Shown here piece after piece: positions 24,800 to 33,568 of a stretch of DNA of 64,000 nucleotides (the stretch's first letter is position 1; the number at the start of each line of letters is the position of its first letter). The DNA comes from Acutalibacter muris. GTDB taxonomy: Bacteria; Bacillota; Clostridia; Oscillospirales; Acutalibacteraceae. Location of the stretch: NCBI RefSeq assembly GCF_002201475.1, contig NZ_CP021422.1, positions 434,001 through 498,000 of the forward strand, read 5' to 3'. Made by a program: the position numbers and the translations under genes. The notes beneath the pieces are model-generated. The model ran no database searches, was not told where the DNA came from, and saw nothing but the letters and a program-made list of their open reading frames with translations.

Positions 24800-25924
24800 T
24801 CAGCCTTCCAGCCAGTCCGCCACCTGTTTTGCGGCGGTGCCGTCCTCTTTAATACCCAGCTCCCTCGAGAAGCGTTCCGTCCGCTCCCGCTGAGCCCCCC
24901 CATCAAATCCCAATATTATCTCCTCAAGCCCATCGTTATCTTCGGCCCGGGCAAAGGGGAGCGTGTCCAGATCAAAGTAAAAATTGCGGTCGTCCTTATA
25001 GGCCGCCAGATCGTTCACGTAAAGAAAGCAGGGCCGGCCGGTGTTCATATAGTCGAACATCACCGAGGAGTAGTCGGTGATAAGAGCGTCACAGGCCAGG
25101 TACAGCTCCTGGATATCAGGATAGGCCGAGGCGTTCACCACATACCGGGGGTCAAGGCTCAGCTCCCCGGCCTTGTCCGCTACATTGGGGTGCAGCTTTG
25201 CGAGTATCAGCCAGTCGCCGCCAAAACGCCTTGAAAGGGCGCCGCACACCCGCTTATAGTCCATGTCGTATACCGAGAGCCCCAGATCCCGGCGGAAGGT
25301 GGGCGCGTACAGGGCCAGGTTCTTTCCTTCGGGCAGCCTTAGCTCCCGGCGCACCTTCTCCAGAGAGGGGCCCGGGGGCCCGAACAGCATATCGTTGCGT
25401 GGAAAGCCGCATTCCAATACCTCCCCGCCATACCAGAAGGCCCGGCGGTATATCTGTGTCAGAAAGGCGCTGTTGGAGAGAAACAGGTCGCACATCAGAG
25501 AGTCTTTCCTGGCGGCCCGCACGTATTCCGCATCAAGGGCGGACTCCGCGTCCCCCTCGATGCGTTTTAAGGGAAAGCCGTGCCAGGTTTGAACATAGCG
25601 CTGAGAGGTACGCTTATAGAGCCGGCCCCATTTGCGGCAGTTGTCCACCCATACCGCGGCGGTGCACATATGGTATATTGCCGCCGTGCTGCCTATGGTG
25701 AGCGGCTTTATCCCCCCTGGGAGGCTTTCGGCCTCCTTTGGCCCCTTTACCAGCCAGTACACTTTCCAACCACGATTTAACAGTTCCTCCGCGATGGCCC
25801 TGGGGCTGTCGGAGAACCCCCGGCCGGCGTAGCTTTCACAGACCGCCTTTCTCTGATCCTTGGGCAGAAGGGAGAGGGCCGGGCATATTATATTCCGCCA
25901 GATACGGTTTATAAGGCTGTTCAT
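24800..25924 (-). CDS. CDP-glycerol glycerophosphotransferase-like (TagB/TagF family)
   Basis: A 374-residue transferase of the TagB/TagF group, which moves glycerol phosphate (or a related polyol phosphate) from a CDP donor to a lipid-linked glycan. TWHGFPLKRI carries the first catalytic histidine; FLSNSAFLTQIYRRAF, ECGFPRNDML, LYAPTFRRD and DALITDYSSVMFDYM follow in the usual order. The N-terminal amphipathic stretch may touch the membrane. The next gene upstream overlaps by 4 bases (ATGA). No CDP-glycerol synthase is in the window. Confidence 0.87.
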   Translation of the reverse strand: MNSLINRIWRNIICPALSLLPKDQRKAVCESYAGRGFSDSPRAIAEELLNRGWKVYWLVKGPKEAESLPGGIKPLTIGSTAAIYHMCTAAVWVDNCRKWGRLYKRTSQRYVQTWHGFPLKRIEGDAESALDAEYVRAARKDSLMCDLFLSNSAFLTQIYRRAFWYGGEVLECGFPRNDMLFGPPGPSLEKVRRELRLPEGKNLALYAPTFRRDLGLSVYDMDYKRVCGALSRRFGGDWLILAKLHPNVADKAGELSLDPRYVVNASAYPDIQELYLACDALITDYSSVMFDYMNTGRPCFLYVNDLAAYKDDRNFYFDLDTLPFARAEDNDGLEEIILGFDGGAQRERTERFSRELGIKEDGTAAKQVADWLEG

Positions 25925-27240
25925 TTCTTACCCTCCCCATCAGGGCTTTGGAGCAGTCTGCGGTTTTTTATTATCACTGCCAGCCGGAACAGCAGTATGG
26001 AAAACTCCGTCACTGAGGACAGTATGCACAGGGCAGGCAGGCTGATACCTACGGTTTTATAGCATACCCATGCGCCTATAAGATATATCACCGTGCCGAA
26101 GCCAGTGGATATATTGGCGTATTTCGCAAGGCCCATGGCCCCAAGGGTGGGGTAGCCCAGCACATAGTTGGGGAAACAGAACACCGCCACGGGTATCATC
26201 AGCCGCAGGGGCAGCACCACGTCCCTGCCCTCGGGCCCCAGCCACAGGGTCAGGAGGGGCTCGGCAAAGGCGAACACAAAGGCGCAGCCCAGGAGTATCA
26301 CCGGGTAGATGAACAGCAGGGCCTTTTTGACGATGCTGAAATTCCTGTGCTTCATCATATGGGGGTAAAGGCTGTCGGCGATGGGGGACATACCGTTCCT
26401 TGCGGCCTGTATCACCGTGTCGGCGCTGGTGTAAAGGCCGGTGGCCATGTCCGGGTTTGTATATATGCTAAGGCTGGCGTCGGGCATGGCGTGCTTTAAA
26501 AGCAGACCGTTAAGGTTCGAGTTGATGGAGGCGGCCATGCGGGACAGCAGGAACTGGGAGGAGTCCTTTATTTCCACCCACACCTCCCGGAGGCTCACCC
26601 GGGTGAAGCCAACGCCCACCCGGCTGCGCAGGTGCCAGTACACAAAGGCCAGGGCCCCAAGGTTCCCTATGGCCGTGCAGAGGGGGCAGAGGTAGAAATC
26701 CTCGGGCCTTTGCACCAGCACGAAGGTCAGGGCTGTGGCCACAAATTTTATAGCCACGGCGCGTATGGTGATGGCCGACATCTGCTCAAGGCCCCGGTAC
26801 ATATAGTCCGGCAGCATGGTGGCCGCCACGCAGGACAGAAGGAAGAAATAGTATGCCAGCACCTCCCCGGTCCCGGTGAGCTTGGGCACGATGAAGACGG
26901 TCAGCACCACGGCGGAGATTAGGGTAAAGATGACCTTCGCCGCCACAACGCAGGAGAGTATCCGGGAGAGCTCCTGCTTATCCTCTCGCCTTGCCGAAAT
27001 CTTGGCCGTGGCCGAGAGCAGAAAGCCGAAGTCCAAAAATATGAGGAAGAAGTTGGCCGTGTACTGGGCCGCGCCCAAAAGCCCCACCAGCTCCACCCCC
27101 AGCACACGCATCTTGTACCCCTGGGTCAGCATACCCAGGGCCATGTTGGAGAACTGCAATATATACAGCATTACCGTGTTCTCCAGCAGGCTGTGGCGCT
27201 GGCGGGACCGCCATTTTTCTCTGAGGTTCAATGCTTTCAC
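25921..27240 (-). CDS. Wzx-like polysaccharide flippase
   Basis: A 439-residue membrane protein with about 12 to 14 hydrophobic segments, of the polysaccharide-biosynthesis/MOP exporter group. It would flip undecaprenyl-linked repeat units to the outer face. LSATAKISARREDKQELSR and the MPDYMYRGLEQMSAI stretch resemble Wzx relatives. The start is written as GTG at 27240; a TTG three codons in is better spaced from GAAGG. It overlaps the TagB/F-like gene by 4 bases and lies 19 bases after the GT2 gene. Confidence 0.82.
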   Translation of the reverse strand: MKALNLREKWRSRQRHSLLENTVMLYILQFSNMALGMLTQGYKMRVLGVELVGLLGAAQYTANFFLIFLDFGFLLSATAKISARREDKQELSRILSCVVAAKVIFTLISAVVLTVFIVPKLTGTGEVLAYYFFLLSCVAATMLPDYMYRGLEQMSAITIRAVAIKFVATALTFVLVQRPEDFYLCPLCTAIGNLGALAFVYWHLRSRVGVGFTRVSLREVWVEIKDSSQFLLSRMAASINSNLNGLLLKHAMPDASLSIYTNPDMATGLYTSADTVIQAARNGMSPIADSLYPHMMKHRNFSIVKKALLFIYPVILLGCAFVFAFAEPLLTLWLGPEGRDVVLPLRLMIPVAVFCFPNYVLGYPTLGAMGLAKYANISTGFGTVIYLIGAWVCYKTVGISLPALCILSSVTEFSILLFRLAVIIKNRRLLQSPDGEGKK

Positions 27241-27259
27241 ACCTTCTTTGATTGGAAGT

Positions 27260-28234
27260 TTACCCCTTCAGCTTGAAGATCAAGTGCAGAAGAGATATCA
27301 TGCGCCGCTCCAAAAGCTTTAGGGCAATACGCTGGTTGCGGGTAAAGCGGTCCAGGTATATGTCCTCCTGATAGTCGGGAAACTCCCTTTTAACGTACTG
27401 GTAAAATTCCCCGATAAGCGGGTGCCGCCGGTCCTGGCGGAGCACCCGGACCGAGGCAGTCAGGTACACGTGGGACACCGCCAGGTGCATAAGCTCCTTG
27501 CGGTACTCCTCAAAAAGCCCGTGCTCCCTGTACCAGGAGAGCACATCCTCAAAGGCGTCGATTATCTCCCGGTTGCGAGACAGGTTCACATTGTTCATTA
27601 TGGAGCCGCTGCGCTGGAAATAGTTATAGCCCACATAATCAATATAGACCACCGAGCTGCAGCCGGGCAGGAGTTTCGTGGTGGTGCGGAGGTCCTCATA
27701 CCAGACCTTCGGGGGATAGCGCACGCCGGTCCTTTTAAACAGCTCCGTCTTATAAAGCTTATTGCAGGCGCTGGGGGCGATTATCAGCAGGTCCTTTTGC
27801 TTTTTGGGGTCCAGGGGGACGTTCCCGGGAAGGGCCTCGTGGAACTCCGCCAGGGTGTTCCCGTTCTCCTCCACCGAGCGGAAAGCGAAAACGGCCATGT
27901 CCGCTTCGGTATCTTCGGCGGCTTTAAGGGCCCGCTCCACGGTCTCCGGCTCCAGCCAGTCATCGCTGTCCGGGAAGATTATCCACTGCCCCCGGGCGTT
28001 TTCTATGCCGGTGTTCCTGGCCCCCCCAAGGCCCCGGTTTTCCTGGTGTATGACCCTTACCCGGGGGTCCCGCTCGCACAGCTTATCGCACAGGGCCCCG
28101 CTGCCATCGGTGGAGCCGTCGTCTATAAAGAGGAGCTCCAGGTCCCTCTCTGTCTGGGACAGTATGGACCCCGCGCACTTCTCAAGATATTTCTCCACAT
28201 TGTACACCGGCACGGCCACAGTGACCTTTGGCAT
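27260..28234 (-). CDS. GT2-family glycosyltransferase
   Basis: A 324-residue family-2 (GT-A fold) glycosyltransferase. VTVAVPVYNVEKYLEKC opens it, followed by LLFIDDGSTDGSG, GLGGARNTGI and FPDSDDWLEP, whose aspartates bind the nucleotide-sugar and metal. The C-terminal third has basic helices for membrane contact. It is the first gene of the polysaccharide cluster behind a consensus promoter. The sugar transferred is unknown. Confidence 0.9.
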   Translation of the reverse strand: MPKVTVAVPVYNVEKYLEKCAGSILSQTERDLELLFIDDGSTDGSGALCDKLCERDPRVRVIHQENRGLGGARNTGIENARGQWIIFPDSDDWLEPETVERALKAAEDTEADMAVFAFRSVEENGNTLAEFHEALPGNVPLDPKKQKDLLIIAPSACNKLYKTELFKRTGVRYPPKVWYEDLRTTTKLLPGCSSVVYIDYVGYNYFQRSGSIMNNVNLSRNREIIDAFEDVLSWYREHGLFEEYRKELMHLAVSHVYLTASVRVLRQDRRHPLIGEFYQYVKREFPDYQEDIYLDRFTRNQRIALKLLERRMISLLHLIFKLKG

Positions 28235-28278
28235 GGGCTGTCCCTCCGTTTTTCATTATTTTTCATATACAGGATTAT

Positions 28279-28307
28279 ATTATAACCACTTTGGGCCCGG
28301 TTGTCAA
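28279..28307 (-). promoter_or_regulatory. consensus promoter of the polysaccharide cluster
   Basis: Minus strand TTGACA (28302-28307), exactly 17 bp, TATAAT (28279-28284). It drives the seven minus-strand genes from the GT2 gene at 28234 and lies back to back with the ABC exporter promoter. Confidence 0.82.
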
Positions 28308-28345
28308 ATTTTGGGGGCGGAGTCCAAGGCGCGGCATTTTTAAAA

Positions 28346-28380
28346 ATATAGTTGCAATGGCAACTATATAGGTGTATAAT
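28346..28380 (+). promoter_or_regulatory. ABC exporter promoter with palindromic operator
   Basis: TTGCAA (28352-28357), 17 bp, TATAAT (28375-28380). A 24-bp palindrome, ATATAGTTGC (28346-28355) and its complement (28360-28369) around AATG, covers the -35. Its form resembles operators of MarR-type repressors of drug exporters, but no regulator gene lies next to it. Confidence 0.72.
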
Positions 28381-28420
28381 AGGGGCATAGTGAAATTTCC
28401 CGCAAAGGAGACCGCACCCC

Positions 28421-30136
28421 ATGAGAATGATATTCCGCTATCTTCGGCCCTTCGTGCCCCGCATGAGCCTGGGGCTTACCATCAAGTTCATAGGCTCGGT
28501 TATGGACCTTCTGCTGCCCTGGATACTCTCGTACATGATAGACGAGGTGGCCCCTTCGGGGGAGATGGGCCGCATAGCCCTATGGGGCGCGGCCATGGTG
28601 GGCGCGGCGGTGATGGCCTGGGTGACCAACATACTCGCCAACCGCATGGCCGCCTGGGTGGCCCAGCACACCACGGAGAAGATACGCCACGACCTGTTCG
28701 AGAAGATATCCGGGCTCTCCTGCGGCCAGGTGGACACCTACGGCATACCGTCTTTAGAGGCCAGGCTCACCACCGATACATATAATGTGCACCAGATGCT
28801 GGGCATGATGCAGCGCATTGGCATACGCGCCCCTATCCTTCTGATTGGCGGTATACTCATAACCCTTACCCTGGACCCGGTGCTGACTCTGGTGTTGGTG
28901 TGTACGCTGCCCTTTATCGGTATTTTAGTGTACAGCGTCTCCAAAAAGGGCGTGCCCATGTATACGGAGCTCCAGCGGAGCGTGGACGGAATGGTGCGCA
29001 CGGTGCGGGAGACCATCTCCGGCATACGGGTCATAAAAGCCCTCTCAAAGGTGGACTATGAGCGCGAGCGCTTCGCCGGGGTGAACGAGGGCGTGTCGGA
29101 AAAGGAGACCCGGGCCGGGACCACAATGGCCCTGACTAACCCTCTGATGAACCTGTTTCTAAACGTGGGGCTCACAGCCGTCATCATAGTGGGGGCCTTC
29201 CGGGTAAACGCCGGGCTCACCCAGCCGGGAAAAATAATTGCGTTTCTCAGCTATTTCACCATAATTCTGAACGCGATGATGGCAATGACAAGGATATTCG
29301 TGTCCTTTTCCCGCAGCTCCGCCAGCGGGGACCGCATAGCGGAGATACTGTCCGCCCCCAAGGACCTGGCGGTGGAACCGGCGGAAAGGGAGGACTCCCC
29401 TTATCATGTGGAGTTTGAAAAGGTGACGTTCTCCTATAATAAGACCGACGCGAACGTGGAGGATATCAGCTTCCGGCTTAAAAGGGGCGAGACCCTGGGC
29501 ATTATCGGGGCCACGGGCTGCGGCAAGTCCACGCTCATAAACCTTCTCATGCGGCTTTACGACTGCGACAGCGGCAGGATAGCCATAGACGGCCGGCCGG
29601 TCAGCTCCCTCCCCGAGGAGGAGCTGCACACGAAGTTCGGGGTGGTGTTCCAGAACGACGCGCTTTTTGCCGACACCCTCCGGGAGAACATCGACTTCGG
29701 ACGGGGGCTTTCGGAGGCGGAGATAGAGAAGGCCGCAAAGTGCGCTCAGGCCATGGAGTTTATCTCCGGCCTGCCCGAGGGCTTCGGCCATATGCTTACA
29801 TCAAAGGGCACAAACCTCTCCGGCGGGCAGAAGCAGCGGGTGCTGGTAGCCAGGGCCCTGGCCGGGACCCCGGAGATACTTGTGCTGGACGACTCCTCCT
29901 CGGCCCTGGACTATAAGACCGACGCGGCCCTTCGAAAGGGTCTTCGGGAGGAGTACGCCGGGATAACCACGGTGATAATCGCCCAACGGGTCAGCTCTAT
30001 ACTCCACGCGGACCATATCCTTGTGCTGGACGAGGGCCGGGAGCTGGGGTATGGGACCCATGAGGAATTATTGGAGTCCTGCGAAGTATACAGAGAGATA
30101 GCCACGTCACAGATGGGAGAGGGGAGGAAGGACTAA
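28421..30136 (+). CDS. ABC exporter half-transporter, degenerate-site subunit
   Basis: A 571-residue half-transporter with six membrane helices (about residues 10-310) and a C-terminal ATPase. Walker A GATGCGKST is near 362 and the ABC signature LSGGQ near 465. The Walker B motif reads LVLDDSS near 488, with Asp where the catalytic Glu normally is, and the H-loop reads IAQR instead of IAHR (about 519). These losses mark the catalytically weak partner of a heterodimeric exporter (LmrCD/BmrCD or TM287/288 type), together with the next gene. The next gene starts on its stop codon (TAATG). Substrates are probably drugs, peptides or lipids; this is inference. Confidence 0.93.
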   Translation: MRMIFRYLRPFVPRMSLGLTIKFIGSVMDLLLPWILSYMIDEVAPSGEMGRIALWGAAMVGAAVMAWVTNILANRMAAWVAQHTTEKIRHDLFEKISGLSCGQVDTYGIPSLEARLTTDTYNVHQMLGMMQRIGIRAPILLIGGILITLTLDPVLTLVLVCTLPFIGILVYSVSKKGVPMYTELQRSVDGMVRTVRETISGIRVIKALSKVDYERERFAGVNEGVSEKETRAGTTMALTNPLMNLFLNVGLTAVIIVGAFRVNAGLTQPGKIIAFLSYFTIILNAMMAMTRIFVSFSRSSASGDRIAEILSAPKDLAVEPAEREDSPYHVEFEKVTFSYNKTDANVEDISFRLKRGETLGIIGATGCGKSTLINLLMRLYDCDSGRIAIDGRPVSSLPEEELHTKFGVVFQNDALFADTLRENIDFGRGLSEAEIEKAAKCAQAMEFISGLPEGFGHMLTSKGTNLSGGQKQRVLVARALAGTPEILVLDDSSSALDYKTDAALRKGLREEYAGITTVIIAQRVSSILHADHILVLDEGRELGYGTHEELLESCEVYREIATSQMGEGRKD

Positions 30137-31914
30137 TGCCGCCAAGATTCATGCCGAGGGGGCCCATTGAAAAGCCCAGGGACCGCAAGAAGGTGCTCCT
30201 GCGCCTATGGTCCTACATATACGCCCACAAGCTCATGGCCCTGGGGGCCGTGCTGCTGACCGTGGGCAGCAACCTCTTAGCCCTGCTGGGGCCCTACCTC
30301 TCGGGCCGGGCCATAGACGCTATCGGGCTTACAAAGGGCGGGGTGGACTTTAGGAGCGTTTTTTTCTACTGCGGGCTCATGGTGGCTTTCTATGCCGCAT
30401 CCGCCGGGCTCAGCTATGGGCTGTCCATACTGATGATACATCTGAGCCAGAAGATAGTCCGGGAGATGCGCCAGCAGGTCTTTGACCGGCTGACCCTTCT
30501 GCCGGTGAAATACTTTGACGGGCACCAGACCGGGGATATCGTCAGCCATATCTCCTATGATATTGACACGGTGAACGCGTCGCTGTCAAACGACCTTTTA
30601 CAGATAGCCGCCAGCGCCATAACCGTTTTTGGCTCCCTTATCATGATGATAGCCATATCGCCAATGCTGGTACTGGTGTTCGTGGTGACCATACCCATGT
30701 CCGTGCTGTTCACCAGGTACATGACAAAAAAGGTGCGGCCCTTATTCCACAAGCGCTCGGTGATGCTGGGCCAGCTCAACGGCTTTGTGGAGGAGGTCAT
30801 AAGCGGCCAGAAGACCACCAAGGCCTATCACCAGGAGCGGACACAGATAGGCCGCTTTGACAAAAGGAACAAGGAGGCTGTGGACGCTTATTATAATGCC
30901 GAATATTACGGTGCCATGACAGGGCCCTCGGTGAACTTCATCAACAACCTCTCCCTGGCCTTTATAAGCGTGTTCGGCTCCATACTGTTTCTCTTGCAGA
31001 GGATCTCCATAGGCGATCTCTCCAGCTTCGTGCTCTATTCCCGCAGGTTTTCCGGACCGATAAACGAGATGGCCAACATCGTCAGCGAGCTGCAGTCCGC
31101 CTGCGCCGCCGCCGAGCGGGTCTTTGATTTGATGGACCAGCCCACCGAGCCCGAGGATAAGCCGGGGGCGGCGGAGCTCTCCCGGGTGGACGGGGACGTT
31201 AGGATGGAACACGTGGGCTTCGGCTATGAGAAGGACAAGGAGATAATCCACGACCTGAGCCTGCACGCCCCTCCCGGGGGGCTTACCGCCATCGTCGGCC
31301 CCACCGGCGCTGGAAAGACCACGCTGATAAACCTCTTAATGCGCTTTTACGACCCGGACCGGGGGGAGATAACCCTGGACGGCCGGGACATTCAGGATAT
31401 AACCAGAAAGAGCCTGCGGCTCTCCTATGCCATGGTGCTCCAGGACACCTGGCTCTTTACCGGGACAATATTCGAGAACCTGGCCTACGGCAGGAGGGAC
31501 GCCAGACGCGAGGACGTGGAGGCCGCGGCCAAGGCGGCGCGGATACACAGGTACATAATGGCTCTGCCCAAGGGCTATGACACCCTCCTGGACGAGAACG
31601 GCATAAACATCTCCCAAGGACAGAAGCAGCTCTTAACTATAGCCCGGGCCATGCTGCTGGACGCTAAAATGCTCATTCTGGACGAGGCCACCTCCAACGT
31701 GGACACCCGCACCGAGCAGCAAATACAGGCGGCCATGCGCACGCTGATGAGGGACAAGACCTGCTTTGTTATCGCCCACCGGCTGTCCACCATCCAGAAC
31801 GCCAACAATATCCTGGTGGTCCGGGACGGGGATATTGTAGAGCAGGGCACCCATAGGGAGCTCATGGAGAAAAACGGCTTCTACGCGGCGCTTTACCAGT
31901 CGCAGTTCCAATAA
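30136..31914 (+). CDS. ABC exporter half-transporter, active-site subunit
   Basis: A 592-residue half-transporter. Walker A GPTGAGKTT is near 387, Walker B LILDEATSNVD (with the catalytic Glu) near 514, and the intact H-loop IAHRLST near 545. Its signature motif is altered to ISQGQ near 491, which completes the degenerate site of the partner. So one of the two composite ATP sites is consensus and one degenerate, the usual state of heterodimeric exporters. Six membrane helices precede the ATPase. Translation is coupled to the first subunit by the TAATG overlap. Confidence 0.93.
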   Translation: MPPRFMPRGPIEKPRDRKKVLLRLWSYIYAHKLMALGAVLLTVGSNLLALLGPYLSGRAIDAIGLTKGGVDFRSVFFYCGLMVAFYAASAGLSYGLSILMIHLSQKIVREMRQQVFDRLTLLPVKYFDGHQTGDIVSHISYDIDTVNASLSNDLLQIAASAITVFGSLIMMIAISPMLVLVFVVTIPMSVLFTRYMTKKVRPLFHKRSVMLGQLNGFVEEVISGQKTTKAYHQERTQIGRFDKRNKEAVDAYYNAEYYGAMTGPSVNFINNLSLAFISVFGSILFLLQRISIGDLSSFVLYSRRFSGPINEMANIVSELQSACAAAERVFDLMDQPTEPEDKPGAAELSRVDGDVRMEHVGFGYEKDKEIIHDLSLHAPPGGLTAIVGPTGAGKTTLINLLMRFYDPDRGEITLDGRDIQDITRKSLRLSYAMVLQDTWLFTGTIFENLAYGRRDARREDVEAAAKAARIHRYIMALPKGYDTLLDENGINISQGQKQLLTIARAMLLDAKMLILDEATSNVDTRTEQQIQAAMRTLMRDKTCFVIAHRLSTIQNANNILVVRDGDIVEQGTHRELMEKNGFYAALYQSQFQ

Positions 31915-31925
31915 AGCAATAAGCA

Positions 31926-31961
31926 GGAAAGCCCCTCTGGGTTCATCCAGAGGGGCTTTCC
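31926..31961. terminator. terminator hairpin after the ABC exporter
   Basis: A perfect 15-bp stem (31926-31940 with 31947-31961, arms GGAAAGCCCCTCTGG and complement) with a 6-nt loop. Only a weak T-run follows on the plus strand. It lies between two convergent genes and may act in both directions. Confidence 0.7.
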
Positions 31962-31984
31962 ATTACCATCGTCTACAAGTCAGC

Positions 31985-32461
31985 TTACGGAAACTCCCTG
32001 GGGGGCATGGTGCCCACAGAGGGCTCGGGGCCCTGGGCGGCGGCCTTGGCGGCCTCATCGTTGGGGCCGCCCTCCTGGGGGATCGGCTCCGGCTCGGGCT
32101 CGCTTATAAGCTTCGCTCCGCAGGTGCTGCAAAAAACGTCCGTATTGCTGCAATGCTTGCCACAGGTGGGACAGACGGTCTTGTTCTGCTTGTCGGTGAG
32201 CTCCTTGTTGATGGCAAAGAGCTGCTCCTGCAGCCCGTCCAGCTCCGCCATCTTGCCCATGGCTTCGGGGTCGGCAGCAAGGGCCTCGCGGCTGTTCTCA
32301 TATACATACTGGCCCAGCGTCTGATACCGCTTGGTTATCTCGGCGTTGACCTCGGCCACGCCCACGCGCAGCTTGGAGACGTCCACAATCTGGCCGGCCT
32401 TGCGGCCTACCGCTTCCGCGACGGATTTCGCGTTGATTACCACATCGTCTAAAATGCCCAT
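31985..32461 (-). CDS. zinc-ribbon protein with coiled N-terminal part
   Basis: A 158-residue protein. Residues 1-85 are helical and charged, likely a coiled coil. Residues about 97-118 carry CPTCGKHCSNTDVFCSTCG, a zinc ribbon with two CxxC knuckles. The tail is rich in Pro, Glu and Ala. Proteins of this build are common in Clostridia and have no fixed function. AAAGGAGG precedes the ATG. It stands alone between the ABC exporter terminator and the kinase gene. Confidence 0.75.
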   Translation of the reverse strand: MGILDDVVINAKSVAEAVGRKAGQIVDVSKLRVGVAEVNAEITKRYQTLGQYVYENSREALAADPEAMGKMAELDGLQEQLFAINKELTDKQNKTVCPTCGKHCSNTDVFCSTCGAKLISEPEPEPIPQEGGPNDEAAKAAAQGPEPSVGTMPPREFP

Positions 32462-32608
32462 GATAAAGTCCTCCTTTTTATTCTGAGTGGTCCTGCCTTT
32501 CGTTCACGTACATATTATAGCAACTCTCAAAGCGAAAGTAAAGCGGGTTTTTCTTTCTAAATCATTAAAAATTCTTTAAGAAGTAGACCTGAAAACCATG
32601 TATAGCGG

Positions 32609-33568
32609 TTATTCCAGCCCCTTTCGCCCCAAAAACTCCCTTAACATGGAGTCCTTCGGCACCAAGGCCGGGTCCACCGGCTCGAAGCGCATGAGCCGGG
32701 ATTCCAGATCCCGGGCCTTTTTATAGTACAGGCTGTCTGCGGCGATGGCCCGCAGCAGGGGGATGGCGATGGTACGCAGCACGCAGGGCTCGTAGATGTG
32801 TATGGAGTTCACGGTATAGTCGGCGCTTATCCTATAGGGGCCGATGTACCTGTTCTCCCCCTCCACCACCTGGGGCCACATGGCAAGGGTGTTCTCGGCG
32901 GTGGAATTCCTAAACTGAATGTCCCGGACTATCCGGCGCACAAGCCTTATATCCCAGGGAGAGATCACCTCGCCGTTTGCGTCCTTTATCTGCTGCTTTA
33001 CGCTGACGTAGAGCTTCATACAAAGCTCCTCGGGGATATCCTGGGTGAAGGAGGGGTTCAAAGCGTGCAGGCCCTCTACTATAGCCACGTCCCCGGCCGA
33101 AAGCTTATACTCCTGTTCCGGCCCGTCGGCCCGGCCCAGCTGGAAGCTGAACCTGGGCACGGTGAACTCCCCGGAGCCGGTAACGTCTCTTAGACACTGC
33201 CGTATGCGCTCCTCGTCCAGGGCAGCCACGGACTCGAAGTCATAGCTGCCGTCGGGCAGGCGGGGGGTCCTCTCCCGGCTGAGGTAGAAGTCGTCCAGGG
33301 AGATGATAAAGGCCCGCACGCCGAACTCCGCAAGATTGCTCTGAAGAAGATGGGCGGTGGTGGTCTTGCCGCTGGAGCTGGGGCCCGAGAGCATGACTAT
33401 GCGGGTGGGGGTATAGTTCTCGGTAAGGTTCCGGGCGATGTTCCGAAGGTGCTCCCGATAGCTGCCCTCCACCTCGTCTATCATCCGTTGGGGGTTCCCA
33501 ATGGCCGCGTCGTTTATCTGTTCCAGGTGGTTTATATACTTAATATAGCCGCTGGCGAAATTGCTCAT
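32609..33568 (-). CDS. uridine kinase / phosphoribulokinase-fold nucleoside kinase
   Basis: A 319-residue kinase. A short N-terminal helical part precedes the P-loop GPSSSGKTTTAH (about residues 61-72), followed by IISLDDFYLSRE, the substrate-binding aspartate stretch of uridine kinases, and IVEGLHALNP. The longer form with an N-terminal extension is the type often annotated as nucleoside kinase in Clostridia. It overlaps the end of hemZ by 29 bases and closes the recJ-relA-hemZ run. Its exact nucleoside substrate is uncertain. Upstream of the next gene, 32462-32608 shows nothing beyond AT-rich sequence. Confidence 0.82.
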   Translation of the reverse strand: MSNFASGYIKYINHLEQINDAAIGNPQRMIDEVEGSYREHLRNIARNLTENYTPTRIVMLSGPSSSGKTTTAHLLQSNLAEFGVRAFIISLDDFYLSRERTPRLPDGSYDFESVAALDEERIRQCLRDVTGSGEFTVPRFSFQLGRADGPEQEYKLSAGDVAIVEGLHALNPSFTQDIPEELCMKLYVSVKQQIKDANGEVISPWDIRLVRRIVRDIQFRNSTAENTLAMWPQVVEGENRYIGPYRISADYTVNSIHIYEPCVLRTIAIPLLRAIAADSLYYKKARDLESRLMRFEPVDPALVPKDSMLREFLGRKGLE

